A DNA stretch of 64,000 bases from a bacterium HR40 (GCA_002898275.1 BEIQ01000006.1:1-64000), one strand, 5' to 3'; shown: positions 19,283 through 28,540, counted from the first letter of the stretch. The notes: generated from the letters alone by a model not told the origin. Program-made: numbers and translations.

Positions 19283-21310
19283 TCAGACCACGGCGAGGCG
19301 CCTTTCGACATGCGCGGCTAGGGCTTCCGCCGTGAGGCCGAAATGGGCGTAGAGCTCCCGGTAGGGGCCGCTCTCGCCGAACCGCCTCATCCCGAGCACG
19401 TCCGCCTCGCTCGCCACATAGCGCGTCCAACCGAACGGCGAAGCGGCCTCGATCGCAAAGCGCGGCGCATCGCCCAGGACCGCCCGCCGCCAGGCCTCGT
19501 CCTGGCGGTCGAACAGCTCGAAACAGGGCAGCGACACCACTGCCACCCGGATGCCGCGAGCCGCGAGCAGCTCTCGGGCCGCCAGGGCGATCGCCACCTC
19601 CGAGCCGGTCGCGAGCAACGTCGCCTGGCGCGGACCTTCCGCCTCCGCCAACACATAACCACCGCGGGCGCAGAGATTGTCCTCGCTCGACCCGTGCCGT
19701 ACCGGCGGCACGTCCTGCCGGGTGAGCGCCAGCACGCACGGACCGTCGGTGCGCGCCAGCGCGACCTGCCAGCACTCGGCGGTCTCGATCGCATCGGCCG
19801 GGCGTAGCACCCACAGATTGGGGATCGCCCGCAGGCTGGCGAGCTGCTCCACCGGCTGATGGGTGGGACCGTCCTCGCCGAGACCGATGGAATCGTGGGT
19901 CGCCACCCAGATCACCGGCTGGCGCATCATGGCGGCGAGCCGGATCGCTGGCCGAGCATAGTCGGTGAAGATGAGGAAGGTACCCCCGTAGGGGCGGATG
20001 CCGCCGTGCAACGCGAGCCCGTTCATGATCGCTCCCATCCCGTGCTCGCGCACCCCGTACCGCACGTAGCGGCCACCGTAGCTCCCCGGCCGAATGTCTT
20101 CGGTCGCGCGGGTCTTGGTGTTGTTCGACGGGGTGAGATCGGCGGAGCCACCGAGCAGCTCGGGGACGATCGGGGTGAGGACCTCGAGCACCTCCTGGCT
20201 CGCCTTGCGCGTGGCCCAGGAAGGCCTCTGCACCGCCAGCTGGCGGATATGCGCGGCTATCGCTTCGCCCACCCCTTCCGGCAGTCGCTTCCCCAGCCGA
20301 CGCTCGAACTCCTCGCGCTCGGGATGATGGGCGAGGCGACGTTTCCACGCCCCGACGTCGCCGGCATGGCGGCGGCCCGCCTCGAGCCAGAGAGCGCGGA
20401 GGTCGTCCGGGACGACGAACGGCGGATAGGGCCAGCCCAGGGCCTCGCGCGCCGCTGCCACTTCCGCCGCGCCGAGCGGCGAACCGTGGGTGGCCGAGGA
20501 CCCCTGCTTGTTGGGCGCACCATAGCCGATCACCGTGCGGCAGGCGATGAGCACGGGACGATCGGACTCCTTCGCCTGGCTGAGCGCCCGGTCGACGGCG
20601 GCGAAATCGTGCCCATCCACCCGAGTCGCGTGCCAGCCATAGGCTTCGAAGCGCTTCAAGACGTCGTCGGAACAGGCGAGATCGAGCTTGCCGTCGATCG
20701 AAATCCCGTTGTCGTCGAACAACACGACGAGCCGCTCGAGCCTCAGATGGCCGGCCAGCGAGCAGGCCTCGTGACTGATCCCTTCCATGAGATCGCCGTC
20801 CGAGGCGATGACATAGGTGCGGTGATCGACGAGCTCGGGACCGAAGCGTTCCCGCAGATGGGCCTCGGCGAGGGCCATGCCGACGGCTGTCGCGATGCCC
20901 TGACCGAGCGGCCCGGTGGTGGTCTCGATGCCCTTGGCGAGACCGTATTCGGGATGGCCAGCGGTACGCGAGCCGAGCTGGCGGAAGCGGGCCAGCTCCT
21001 CGATCGGCATGTCGGCGAAGCCGGTCAGATGCAGGAGCGCATAGAGCAGCATCGAACCATGCCCGGCCGACAACACGAAACGGTCGCGGTCCGGCCAGTC
21101 GGGCTCGGCGGCGCAGAAGCGCAGATGCCGGGTCCACAGCACGGTGGCCGCATCGGCCATGCCCATGGGCATGCCGGGGTGACCCGACTTCGCCTTCTCG
21201 ACCGCGTCGGCGGCGAGGAAGCGGATGGCATTCGCCATCCGGCGGAGGACGGCCGGATCGAGAGGAAGCTCCAGCTGCCGCAGCTGTCGCGCGGCTCCTG
21301 CCTGGTTCAT
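19283..21310 (-). CDS. tkt: Transketolase
   Basis: 675 residues, a thiamine-diphosphate enzyme moving two-carbon units in the regenerative phase. It has [18 protein letters not shown], the ThDP motif from [20 protein letters not shown] to LFDDN, and the C-terminal pyrimidine domain with [13 protein letters not shown]. The start ATG at 21310 overlaps the prk stop (ATGA, 21307-21310). The longer frame reaching 21457 lies inside prk and is rejected. Confidence 0.97.
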   Translation of the reverse strand: MNQAGAARQLRQLELPLDPAVLRRMANAIRFLAADAVEKAKSGHPGMPMGMADAATVLWTRHLRFCAAEPDWPDRDRFVLSAGHGSMLLYALLHLTGFADMPIEELARFRQLGSRTAGHPEYGLAKGIETTTGPLGQGIATAVGMALAEAHLRERFGPELVDHRTYVIASDGDLMEGISHEACSLAGHLRLERLVVLFDDNGISIDGKLDLACSDDVLKRFEAYGWHATRVDGHDFAAVDRALSQAKESDRPVLIACRTVIGYGAPNKQGSSATHGSPLGAAEVAAAREALGWPYPPFVVPDDLRALWLEAGRRHAGDVGAWKRRLAHHPEREEFERRLGKRLPEGVGEAIAAHIRQLAVQRPSWATRKASQEVLEVLTPIVPELLGGSADLTPSNNTKTRATEDIRPGSYGGRYVRYGVREHGMGAIMNGLALHGGIRPYGGTFLIFTDYARPAIRLAAMMRQPVIWVATHDSIGLGEDGPTHQPVEQLASLRAIPNLWVLRPADAIETAECWQVALARTDGPCVLALTRQDVPPVRHGSSEDNLCARGGYVLAEAEGPRQATLLATGSEVAIALAARELLAARGIRVAVVSLPCFELFDRQDEAWRRAVLGDAPRFAIEAASPFGWTRYVASEADVLGMRRFGESGPYRELYAHFGLTAEALAAHVERRLAVV

Positions 21311-22239
21311 ATCGCGTACACCCCCTGTGCCGCCTTCACCATGTGATAGGCGAGGATGAGCTGGGTGAGAGCGAGCGGATGGCTGATGGTGCGACCGCCG
21401 CCCTCGTAGGTGCCGACATTCTGGCGCAGGTGGCTGGCCTCCGGAATGAGCGACCACAGCAGGTCCTCGACCCGCTTCGCCTTGCCCTCCGGGATGTCGC
21501 CCATGATCTCGAGCACATCGACCGGCTTGCCGTCGATGTCGCGGGCGAGCTGCAGGCGAATGCCGCCATTCGGGGTGCCGTCGAGGATCGGCGTGAGATC
21601 CGGATGCGGCAGGGTCGGCCGCATGATATGGCGGACGTTGAGACGGGGACCGCTTTCCTCCTCCTGCCCCTCGGGCGGATAGAAGCTCACCACGATGTCG
21701 GCGAACGTCCTCTGCGGCTTGATGAAGTCGCGCACGTCGGGAACGCGCTCCTCGATCTGCTGCAGCACCTGTTCCCGCGTGTAGCCGCGCTTGGTGGTAT
21801 CACGCTGGATCTTCCACCGGATGCGGAGATTCTCGTCCGGTTCGAGATACACTTTGACATCGTAACACTCGCGCATCGCTCGAGTGTGGTATCCGAGCAA
21901 GCCCTCGACGATGATATAGGGCCTGGGTGCCACATATTCCGGACGCACCAAAGTGCCCGTGCTGTGGTCGTAAACCGGTTTGAGGATGGGCTGACCCTGG
22001 CGGAGCAACTTCAAGTGCTGCTCCATGATATCGATGTAGTTGCAATCCGGATGGAGCGCCGAGATCTTGCGTTCCGCCCGCTCGCGCCGGTCGTACTTGT
22101 GATAGTCGTCGGTGCAGATGGTCGCCACGCGCTCCCGGCCGAGGATGGCGGCGATCCCCGCCGTCAGCGTCGTCTTGCCGGCCGCCGAGTCGCCGACGAT
22201 GCCGAGAATGACCGGCCGATCGATTCGCCGTTCGGGCAT
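21307..22239 (-). CDS. prk: Phosphoribulokinase
   Basis: 310 residues, the bacterial-type enzyme that makes ribulose 1,5-bisphosphate. The Walker A loop GDSAAGKTT is at residues 16-24, followed by [10 protein letters not shown] and the substrate-binding [15 protein letters not shown] and [11 protein letters not shown]. It is unique to the Calvin cycle. Its stop overlaps the tkt start by four bases, and 21 bases separate it from glpX. It is often called cbbP. Confidence 0.97.
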   Translation of the reverse strand: MPERRIDRPVILGIVGDSAAGKTTLTAGIAAILGRERVATICTDDYHKYDRRERAERKISALHPDCNYIDIMEQHLKLLRQGQPILKPVYDHSTGTLVRPEYVAPRPYIIVEGLLGYHTRAMRECYDVKVYLEPDENLRIRWKIQRDTTKRGYTREQVLQQIEERVPDVRDFIKPQRTFADIVVSFYPPEGQEEESGPRLNVRHIMRPTLPHPDLTPILDGTPNGGIRLQLARDIDGKPVDVLEIMGDIPEGKAKRVEDLLWSLIPEASHLRQNVGTYEGGGRTISHPLALTQLILAYHMVKAAQGVYAI

Positions 22240-22260
22240 GTCCGTTCTCCCGCGGGCCTC

Positions 22261-23250
22261 TCAGATTCTTGGAGCCCAGGTCGTGAGGAGCTGCCGCTCC
22301 CGGCTCAAACCCGAGACCAGCAGCGTTTGAGTGCGATAGGTGCGGGCATCGCAGGCGACCCCCTCGAACAGGAGGCCGGTGGTGATCCCGGTGGCGCAGA
22401 ACAGGACGTCCGGCGAGCGCACCAGTTCCTCGAGCCGGTACCAGCGCTGGGTGTCGAGGCCGGCTTCGGCGACCCTCGCCTTCTCGCCGGCGAGCTGAGG
22501 ATCCAGCCGACCGAAGAAAGTGCCGCCGAGCGCCCGGATCGCGGTCGCGGCGAGAATCCCTTCCGGCGTCCCGCCGGTTCCCATGAGGGCGTCGATGCCC
22601 GAATTGGGCAGCGCGGCCATGATGGCGCCCGCCACATCGCCCGCAGGATAGAGCGCTACCCGAGCACCGGCCTCGTAGATCTCGCGCACGAGCCGCTCGT
22701 GGCGCGGCTTCTCCAGTACGTAGACGGTGAGATCGCGCACCCGCTTGCCGAGACATTCGGCGAGCCGGCGCAGCTTGCGCTCGGTCGACCACGACGGGTC
22801 GATCTCGCCCCGCGCTTCTCCCGGAGCGGCGAACTTCTCCATGTAGAAGCAGGGGCCGGGGTCGAAGAGAGCGCCGCGCGGGGCGATCGAGATCGCCGCC
22901 ATGGCGTTGGTGAGCCCCTTGGCGAGATAGCTCGTGCCCTCGAGCGGGTCGACGGCGATGTCGTACTGAGGCTCGCCGGCAGCCGCACCGAGCACCTCTC
23001 CTCGGTAGAGTGCCGGAGCCTCGTCCTTTTCGCCCTCACCGATGACCACGACGCCGCGGAACGGCAGCATGTCGAGCACCGCCCGCATGGCGTCCACCGC
23101 GGCCCGGTCGGCCTGCATCTTGTCGCCACGCCCGATCCATTCGTGGCAAGCGCGCGCCGCGGCCTCGGTGGCGAGCCGCAGCAGGTAGGGGAACGGCACC
23201 GACTGTGGATCGGTGCGGCCCTCGAGCACCTGACGTGCTGCCTGGACCAT
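22261..23250 (-). CDS. glpX: Class II fructose-1,6-bisphosphatase (GlpX family; possible FBPase/SBPase)
   Basis: 329 residues with the class II signatures IGRGDKMQADRAAVDAMR, VVVIGEGEKDEAPALYRGE, DIAVDPLEGTSYLAKG and DALMGTGGTPEGILAA. It removes the 1-phosphate from fructose bisphosphate and, in cyanobacterial relatives, from sedoheptulose bisphosphate. Many proteobacterial cbb operons use an unrelated class I CbbF here. GAGGGAGAGG precedes the ATG. It is the first metabolic gene of the operon, 134 bases after the LuxR-type regulator. Confidence 0.93.
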   Translation of the reverse strand: MVQAARQVLEGRTDPQSVPFPYLLRLATEAAARACHEWIGRGDKMQADRAAVDAMRAVLDMLPFRGVVVIGEGEKDEAPALYRGEVLGAAAGEPQYDIAVDPLEGTSYLAKGLTNAMAAISIAPRGALFDPGPCFYMEKFAAPGEARGEIDPSWSTERKLRRLAECLGKRVRDLTVYVLEKPRHERLVREIYEAGARVALYPAGDVAGAIMAALPNSGIDALMGTGGTPEGILAATAIRALGGTFFGRLDPQLAGEKARVAEAGLDTQRWYRLEELVRSPDVLFCATGITTGLLFEGVACDARTYRTQTLLVSGLSRERQLLTTWAPRI

Positions 23251-23367
23251 CGGCCTCTCCCTCGCTCCCGAACGCCGGAACCCGTCGCGTTCGCACCTAC
23301 GCCAGTCGCTGCCGCGCTGCGCCGTCCGGGTGGGCAGGAGGGCGCGATCTTCTGGATGGGTCGCTCG

Positions 23368-23383
23368 CTACCCGTTCGGGTAG
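23368..23383 (-). promoter_or_regulatory. Palindrome between the regulator and glpX
   Basis: CTACCCG-TT-CGGGTAG is a perfect 7-bp inverted repeat starting one base after the regulator stop codon. No T-run follows on the minus strand. It could be a Rho-type hairpin or an operator for the cbb promoter expected in this 134-base gap, in which no clear -35/-10 pair was seen. Confidence 0.4.
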
Positions 23384-23384
23384 G

Positions 23385-24002
23385 TCAGCGTCCGTAGCGG
23401 AGGTAGATCTCGACCGCCTGGGCGCGGTTGCGGGCGCCGATCTTGTCGAAGAGATTGCGCAAATGGAATTTCACGGTGTTGACCGAGACGCCGAGCTGGC
23501 GCGCGAGCTGGGCGTTGGTGCGACCGCTGCCGAGGGCGGCGAGCAGCTGTCGCTCCCGCTCGGTGAGAGTGGCGAGCGGATCCTCCCCGACCTCGGAAAA
23601 CCGCACGAACGGAAAGGTCATCCGGCCCTCGGCGGCGGCGCGCACCGCTTCGACGAGACGCTCGGGAGGTTCCTGCTTGCCGACAAAGCCCGCCGCCCCG
23701 AGGCGCATGGCCTCTTGTGGCGCGCGCGGGTCGGCGGTGCCGGTGAACACCACGATGCGCGGGGCAGATTCGAACCGAGCGAGCGCCTGCAACACCTCGC
23801 GACCGCCGAGGTAGGGCATCTCCCAGCCGATGATCCCGACCTCGAAGGAGAAGCGGCGCACGGCGTCGAGGAAGCGCTCGCCGTCGCTCGCCGTCACGAC
23901 GATCTCGAAGCCACCGGCTTCGGCGAAAATATGGCGCAGCCCGGCGACCACGAGCGGGCTCTTGTCGGCGATGCCGAGCAAGATGGGAAAGGAGCGACGC
24001 AC
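23385..24002 (-). CDS. LuxR-family regulator with a degenerate receiver domain
   Basis: 205 residues from a GTG at 24002, which has AGGAG nine bases upstream; the longer open frame runs into the L,D-transpeptidase gene and is rejected. Residues 1-125 look like a response-regulator receiver with a conserved Thr (VFTGTAD) and Lys (FVGKQEPP), but the phosphorylated Asp is replaced by Gly (GIIGWEMP instead of xxLDxxMP). Residues about 135-205 are a LuxR/NarL helix-turn-helix (LTERERQLLAALGSG, NAQLARQLGVSVNTVKFHL). It stands directly ahead of the Calvin operon on the same strand. A role in controlling cbb genes is inferred from position; its input signal is unknown. Confidence 0.85.
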   Translation of the reverse strand: MRRSFPILLGIADKSPLVVAGLRHIFAEAGGFEIVVTASDGERFLDAVRRFSFEVGIIGWEMPYLGGREVLQALARFESAPRIVVFTGTADPRAPQEAMRLGAAGFVGKQEPPERLVEAVRAAAEGRMTFPFVRFSEVGEDPLATLTERERQLLAALGSGRTNAQLARQLGVSVNTVKFHLRNLFDKIGARNRAQAVEIYLRYGR

Positions 24003-24082
24003 CTCCGGGATCTCCTGAGCTTTGTCCCGAAGATGTTTTCCGGTCCGCAGGTCGTAAAGCGTGGCGCGCCAGCGCGCCGGAA

Positions 24083-25132
24083 TCAGTAGAGGGAGGAAGT
24101 GCCGGCCACGTCGGTGTGGCTCGGCCCAGCGCCCGTCGATCGATCGAGCTCCGGCAAGCCGAGGGCGACTTCCCCCGGCCGGCGGGTGATGCGCACCGGA
24201 TAGCCGCGCCGCGCCACGAGCTCGGCCTCGACGAAGTCCCAATCCACCCGCGCCGCCTCGTCGCCCGCTACCTGGCGGATGTAGTCGAGGGATCCGGCGG
24301 GGGGAGGTTTGGCGGTCATCGTGTAGTGCACCTCGAGCTCGTCCACCTGATCGTAGTCCGGGTGCACCTCCAGCCACAGTTCTCCGTCGCGAAACCCGCA
24401 CTTCACCCACTGCTCGACCACGGTGACCGGCGTTCCGACCTCGACCTTCTCGTAGAGATCCTCGATCTGCTCGGGATACATGCGGATGCAGCCCAGGCTC
24501 ACCCGGCGGCCCACGCCATAGGGCTTGTTGGTGCCGTGAATGAGATAGGCTGGCCAGCCGAGATAGAGGGCGCGATGGCCGAGGGGATTGTCAGGCCCCG
24601 GCGGCACCACCCTGGGTACAGTGGGGTCGAGCTTGCGTTTGGATTCGGTTGGATACCAAGTGGGGTTTTTCGCCTTGCGCACGATCCGGGTGCGGCCCTT
24701 GGGGGTGTGGAAGCCGTCGCGGCCGATGCCGATGGCATGGGTCTCCACCGCGCCCGCGCCGAAATAGTAGAGCCGCAGTTCGGCGAGATTGATGACGATG
24801 CCCTCGCGCGGGGCATCCGGTAGGATGTGCGCCGTCGGCAGGACGACCAGCCGCTCCGGTCCCGGCATCCACGGGTCGATCCCGGGATTGGCGGCGGAGA
24901 TCTCGACGATCCCGAGATCGAAGCGGCGCGCGACGTCGAGCAGGATGCTGTCGGGCCGGGTGATGTGGGTGCGCAGACGCCCGATGATGTCCTCGCGGTT
25001 CGCCGGCGCGCCCGCCATCCCTGCCGCCGCCCGCCCCGCGGTCGCCGCGAGACCGCAGGCAGCGAGCTGGGCGAGCAGACGGCGGCGCGAAACCGCCACA
25101 CCCGGATCGAGCCGCCGCCCGCCGTCGCGCAT
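24083..25132 (-). CDS. L,D-transpeptidase (YkuD) with Tat-like signal and LysM-like region
   Basis: 349 residues. An N-terminal twin-arginine type signal (SRRRLLAQLAACGLAAT) is followed at about 55-100 by a LysM-like segment (ILLDVARRFDLGIVEIS, NPGIDPWMPGP). The YkuD catalytic domain has HGTNKPYGVG and SLGCIRM with the nucleophilic Cys. Such enzymes form 3-3 peptidoglycan cross-links or attach proteins to peptidoglycan in the periplasm. The gene begins 23 bases after the lipoprotein gene, so the two are probably co-transcribed. The C-terminal 100 residues have no assigned domain. Confidence 0.9.
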   Translation of the reverse strand: MRDGGRRLDPGVAVSRRRLLAQLAACGLAATAGRAAAGMAGAPANREDIIGRLRTHITRPDSILLDVARRFDLGIVEISAANPGIDPWMPGPERLVVLPTAHILPDAPREGIVINLAELRLYYFGAGAVETHAIGIGRDGFHTPKGRTRIVRKAKNPTWYPTESKRKLDPTVPRVVPPGPDNPLGHRALYLGWPAYLIHGTNKPYGVGRRVSLGCIRMYPEQIEDLYEKVEVGTPVTVVEQWVKCGFRDGELWLEVHPDYDQVDELEVHYTMTAKPPPAGSLDYIRQVAGDEAARVDWDFVEAELVARRGYPVRITRRPGEVALGLPELDRSTGAGPSHTDVAGTSSLY

Positions 25133-25155
25133 CGCCGCTTCCGTAACGGCCGAGC

Positions 25156-25413
25156 CTACTTGCGCAGACCCGCGCGGAAGATGCGATCGGCCTTCTCGCT
25201 CGCCGCCGCCGCTTCCTGCCGCGCCGCGGCAGCATCGGCCTTCGCCTGCTCGGCCGCCGTCAGCGCCCGTGTCGCCTTGTCGTCGGCCGCTTGGGCCGTC
25301 GCCCGCACACCCGCGATTTCCGAGCGCAGCGCCTCGATGTCACTGCGCGATGCACAGCCGGCCAGCAGCAGCGAGCCGAGCAGCACGGTGGTGGTGAGAG
25401 CACTCTTGCGCAT
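25156..25413 (-). CDS. OprI/Lpp-like alanine-zipper outer-membrane lipoprotein
   Basis: 85 residues. A signal peptide MRKSALTTTVLLGSLLLAG ends at a lipobox LLAGC, so Cys is the lipidated residue. The mature part is an alanine-rich heptad helix (ALTAAEQAKADAAAARQEA), as in OprI and Lpp, and the protein ends in RAGLRK. In enterobacterial Lpp the C-terminal Lys is joined to peptidoglycan by an L,D-transpeptidase. The start at 25413 has GAGGAGAG upstream; the longer frame is not used. Neighbouring L,D-transpeptidase genes on both sides support the idea of covalent anchoring. Confidence 0.85.
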   Translation of the reverse strand: MRKSALTTTVLLGSLLLAGCASRSDIEALRSEIAGVRATAQAADDKATRALTAAEQAKADAAAARQEAAAASEKADRIFRAGLRK

Positions 25414-25543
25414 GGGCGAAACTCTCCTCTCGAGGAAAAGGGCTGACTCAACCGACGGTCGATCAGCGACGAAACCCGTCACCCGGGACGTGTATCCGTC
25501 GGCGCCCTTGAGATAGACGCTATCCGTCACGTTGAGAATGGCA

Positions 25544-26068
25544 TTATGGGCGAATCTCCACGGGTGTGCCCCATCGCACACTATCCCACAGCAGATCCAT
25601 CTCGTCGTCGCGGACGGCGATGCAGCCATTGGTCCAGTTGAAAAGCCAATGGGACTGGCGGAACTCCGGCGGGATCGCCGGGTCGAGCCCGTGGATCATG
25701 ATCTGCCCGCCGGGATCCACGCCCAGGCGCCGCGCGCGCTCGCGGTCCTCGCGGTTGGGATAGGAGATGCTGATCGCCCGGTAGAAATCGCTGTTCGGAA
25801 TGAAGCCGTCGACGAAGTAGTAGCCTTCCGGAGTTCGCCCGTCGCCCTCCTGGATCTTCGGACCGTAGGGCTGGCGGCCGAGGGCCACCCGGAAGGTGGC
25901 GACCAGTCGACTGCCGACAAAGGCGTAGAGGCAGCGCTCCCGCTTGACCACCAGCAGCCGCTCGATCATCGGCAGGCGTTTGGTTCGCGCCGACGCCGCC
26001 AGCGGCACCGCGAGCAGGCTGCCGAGAAAGGCGCGCCGGCCAACGATCCTCAACGACCTCGCTGGCAT
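25544..26068 (-). CDS. Secreted L,D-transpeptidase family protein
   Basis: 174 residues. A twin-arginine-like signal (GRRAFLGSLLAVPLAASA) precedes a single YkuD domain with IMIHGLDP and the catalytic NWTNGCIAV. The domain is the short ErfK/YafK-like form without LysM. The start overlaps the end of the MFS gene by 19 bases, suggesting coupling, although no strong ribosome-binding site is visible. The substrate is unknown; peptidoglycan modification or lipoprotein attachment is inferred from the family and the adjacent lipoprotein gene. Confidence 0.85.
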   Translation of the reverse strand: MPARSLRIVGRRAFLGSLLAVPLAASARTKRLPMIERLLVVKRERCLYAFVGSRLVATFRVALGRQPYGPKIQEGDGRTPEGYYFVDGFIPNSDFYRAISISYPNREDRERARRLGVDPGGQIMIHGLDPAIPPEFRQSHWLFNWTNGCIAVRDDEMDLLWDSVRWGTPVEIRP

Positions 26069-27402
26069 GGTGACGCAGGCCCCGGTCGTGCGTTGCCATC
26101 TGGATCTCGGGATCCGCCCGGCACAGCCGCGACGGTGCGCAGAGCCATGCCGCATTCCGCGCGTCTCGGCAAGAGCCAGGCGCAGACGGCTGCGGCGATG
26201 GGGGAACAGAAGAGCAGCACCCAGGCCCCTCGCCACGCGGCAGCCGGATAGACCCGTGCCCCCTCGGCGAGCTGGCCGCGCCAGCCGAGGTCGAGGAACC
26301 AGCCGACGAAAGTCTGCAACAGCGCACCTGCCAGCAGCACGCTCGAGTTCACGATCCCCATGGCGGTCGCCGCCCCCTCCTCGGCGAAGCGGTCGCGGGC
26401 CGCGGCATAGGCCACCACCATGGCACCACCGGCGACGCCCATGACCAGCATGGCGGCCGTGGCGAGCGGCATGGGCGGAGGGGCCGCGAGCAGAAACGGC
26501 AGCCACGACGCTGCCATGAGCAGGGCGCAGGCGATCAGCACCGGCCGCCGCCCCACGCGGTCGGAAACCGCACCCATGAGCGGTCCGCCCACCGCCCAAG
26601 CGACGAGCAGGAGGGAGGTGAAGAGGCCGGCCTGCTCGCGCGCGAGACCGGCGACCTGGCGGAAATAAGGGACTCCCCACAGTCCCGCGAAAGTGAGCAC
26701 GGGCGCGCCGAGAAAGGCCGTTACCCCGGCGAGCCACCAGGTCTCGGAGCGGCCGAGGATGGCGGCGAGGGAAGCCGTCATCGACGCCCTCGCCCGGTTC
26801 CCCTGTCGGTCGAAGCCGGCATCGCGGATCCCGAAAAAGGCGGCCAGGGCCATGAGCACACCGAGCGCCGCCACGCCCGCCATCGTCGCGCGCCAATCCA
26901 GGAGATCGACGAGCACGGCGAGCGGGATCTGGGCCGACAGCGCTCCGGCCGTTCCCACGGTGAGAGTGAGACCGGCAACGAGGCCGAAGCGTTCGGGCGG
27001 TAGGCTCGTGGCGGCAATGGCGAGACAGCCGACGTAGGCCACCCCCACTCCAGCGCCGATCGCGGCGCGTCCGACGATCGCCGAGCCGAGCCCGCCCGCC
27101 GCTGCGAAGACGAAACCACCGGCCGCCGCGAGCAGCGAGGCGCAAGCGAGCAGGCGTCGTGCGCCGAAACGATCGAGCAGCAGGCCCGTCGGGATCTGGA
27201 CGGCGGCGTAGGCGTAGAAATAGGCGGCCGACAGTGTCCCTATGCGCGTGCCGTCGAGAGCGAGATCGCGCATGAGATCGCTGACCAAGACCCCCGGCGC
27301 CACCCGCTGGAAGAAGCCATAGCCGTAGAAGAGAGCCGCGATCGCCCAGGCGATCCAGCCCAGCCACTCGGCCCGTCGCCGTTCGTCCGTGCTTGGCGTC
27401 AT
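26050..27402 (-). CDS. MFS transporter
   Basis: About 450 residues with roughly twelve hydrophobic segments. The MFS cytoplasmic-loop motifs are GLLLDRFGARRLL after helix 2 and GAVSDRVGRRPVL after helix 8. N-terminal YGYGFFQRVAPGVLVSDLM resembles the anion/organic acid-type subfamilies, but the substrate cannot be told. The ATG at 27402 was preferred over one eight codons upstream; neither has a good ribosome-binding site. The C-terminal 30 residues are hydrophilic and overlap the downstream gene. Confidence 0.85.
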   Translation of the reverse strand: MTPSTDERRRAEWLGWIAWAIAALFYGYGFFQRVAPGVLVSDLMRDLALDGTRIGTLSAAYFYAYAAVQIPTGLLLDRFGARRLLACASLLAAAGGFVFAAAGGLGSAIVGRAAIGAGVGVAYVGCLAIAATSLPPERFGLVAGLTLTVGTAGALSAQIPLAVLVDLLDWRATMAGVAALGVLMALAAFFGIRDAGFDRQGNRARASMTASLAAILGRSETWWLAGVTAFLGAPVLTFAGLWGVPYFRQVAGLAREQAGLFTSLLLVAWAVGGPLMGAVSDRVGRRPVLIACALLMAASWLPFLLAAPPPMPLATAAMLVMGVAGGAMVVAYAAARDRFAEEGAATAMGIVNSSVLLAGALLQTFVGWFLDLGWRGQLAEGARVYPAAAWRGAWVLLFCSPIAAAVCAWLLPRRAECGMALRTVAAVPGGSRDPDGNARPGPASPCQRGR

Positions 27403-27480
27403 GATGGCGCGAGGCCATATAGGCAAGGGCCGGGTCCGACAAGAGCCTCACCGCCATTCCCTTCCCTACCCTGATCGCCC

Positions 27481-28374
27481 ATGTCCGAATCCCTGATCGA
27501 ACACTTCCGGCCGACCGGCCGCGCCCCAGTCCTGCTGCTCTGCGACCATGCCGGCAAGCTGGTCCCGGAGGGCCTCGCCTATCTCGGCATCAGCGAAGCC
27601 GATCTGTCGCGGCACATCGGCTGGGACATCGGCGCCGCGACGGTGACCCGCGAGCTCGCACGACACCTCGACGCACCGGCGCTCCTCGATCACGCCTCGC
27701 GGCTGCTCATCGATCCCAACCGCCGGCCGTTCTCGCCTGGCTCGATCCCGGAGGAGGTCGACGGCACGGTGATCGTCGGCAACCGCAATCTGCCGCCTCG
27801 CGAGATCCGGCGCCGCATCCGCCGTTACTGGCTGCCCTATCACCGCGCGATCGCCCGGGCGATCGCCGCCTTCCGCCGCCGCGGCATCGTCCCGGCGATC
27901 GTCTCCGTGCACAGCTTCACTCCGCGCCTGAACGGCCGCTTTCGGCCGTGGCAGATCGGGGTGCTATGGCGCAGCGACCGCCGGCTCGCCGGCCCGGTGC
28001 TCGCCGCCCTGCGAGCACGCGGCGATCTCGTCGTCGGCGACAACGAACCTTATTCCGGCGAGAACGCCTTCGGCCATACCATCGAGTTCCACGCCCAAAG
28101 GACCCGACTGCCGCACATCATGTTCGAGCTGAGGCAGAGCGAGATCGCCGAGCCCGACGGGGCGCGACGCTTCGCTACCATCCTCGCCGAAGTGCTGGCG
28201 GAGCCGCTCGCCGACCCTGCCCTTTACCGGCTCTTCGACGGCGATACCCTGGCCCCCCTGCGCCGGCGCCGCTTTCTTCCCCGGATCGGTTGGCGCCACG
28301 TCGCCTACCTCTCCCACTGGTCCGAGCAGAGACTCGGGATCCCGTCCGTCGACCGGGGGGCGACAGAGGGCTGA
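27481..28374 (+). CDS. N-formylglutamate amidohydrolase family protein
   Basis: 297 residues. Family features are LLCDHAGKLVPEG at the N-terminus, RHIGWDIGAATVTREL, SRLLIDPNR and VSVHSFTPRLNG, consistent with a zinc hydrolase of the HutG/FGase type. No other histidine-degradation gene is nearby, so the true substrate is uncertain. It is transcribed away from the MFS gene, with 78 bases between the two starts, and ends 91 bases before the convergent tRNA-Val. Confidence 0.85.
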   Translation: MSESLIEHFRPTGRAPVLLLCDHAGKLVPEGLAYLGISEADLSRHIGWDIGAATVTRELARHLDAPALLDHASRLLIDPNRRPFSPGSIPEEVDGTVIVGNRNLPPREIRRRIRRYWLPYHRAIARAIAAFRRRGIVPAIVSVHSFTPRLNGRFRPWQIGVLWRSDRRLAGPVLAALRARGDLVVGDNEPYSGENAFGHTIEFHAQRTRLPHIMFELRQSEIAEPDGARRFATILAEVLAEPLADPALYRLFDGDTLAPLRRRRFLPRIGWRHVAYLSHWSEQRLGIPSVDRGATEG

Positions 28375-28465
28375 GGGATGTCGCGTCGGCGTCGCCACCC
28401 CGTTGCGGCGCGCGACGGTCGCGACCGGCGCTGGACGCCCGCGACCGAGGAGAAATCGGCGGAAA

Positions 28466-28540
28466 TGGTGGGCGCGGCTGGGATCGAACCAGCGACCCCT
28501 ACGATGTCAACGTAGTGCTCTCCCGCTGAGCTACGCGCCC
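28466..28540 (-). tRNA. trnV: tRNA-Val (anticodon GAC)
   Basis: A 75-nt cloverleaf on the minus strand. Acceptor GGGCGCG pairs with CGCGCCC, discriminator A, encoded CCA. The anticodon stem CTACG/CGTAG encloses TTGACAT, giving GAC. T-stem GCTGG/CCAGC with loop TTCGATC is intact. It stands alone between a hydrolase gene and a small coiled-coil gene. Confidence 0.97.

Noticed and set aside
21343-23397. 684-codon plus-strand frame over prk and glpX
   Set aside because: Antisense shadow of two conserved Calvin-cycle genes; composition not protein-like.
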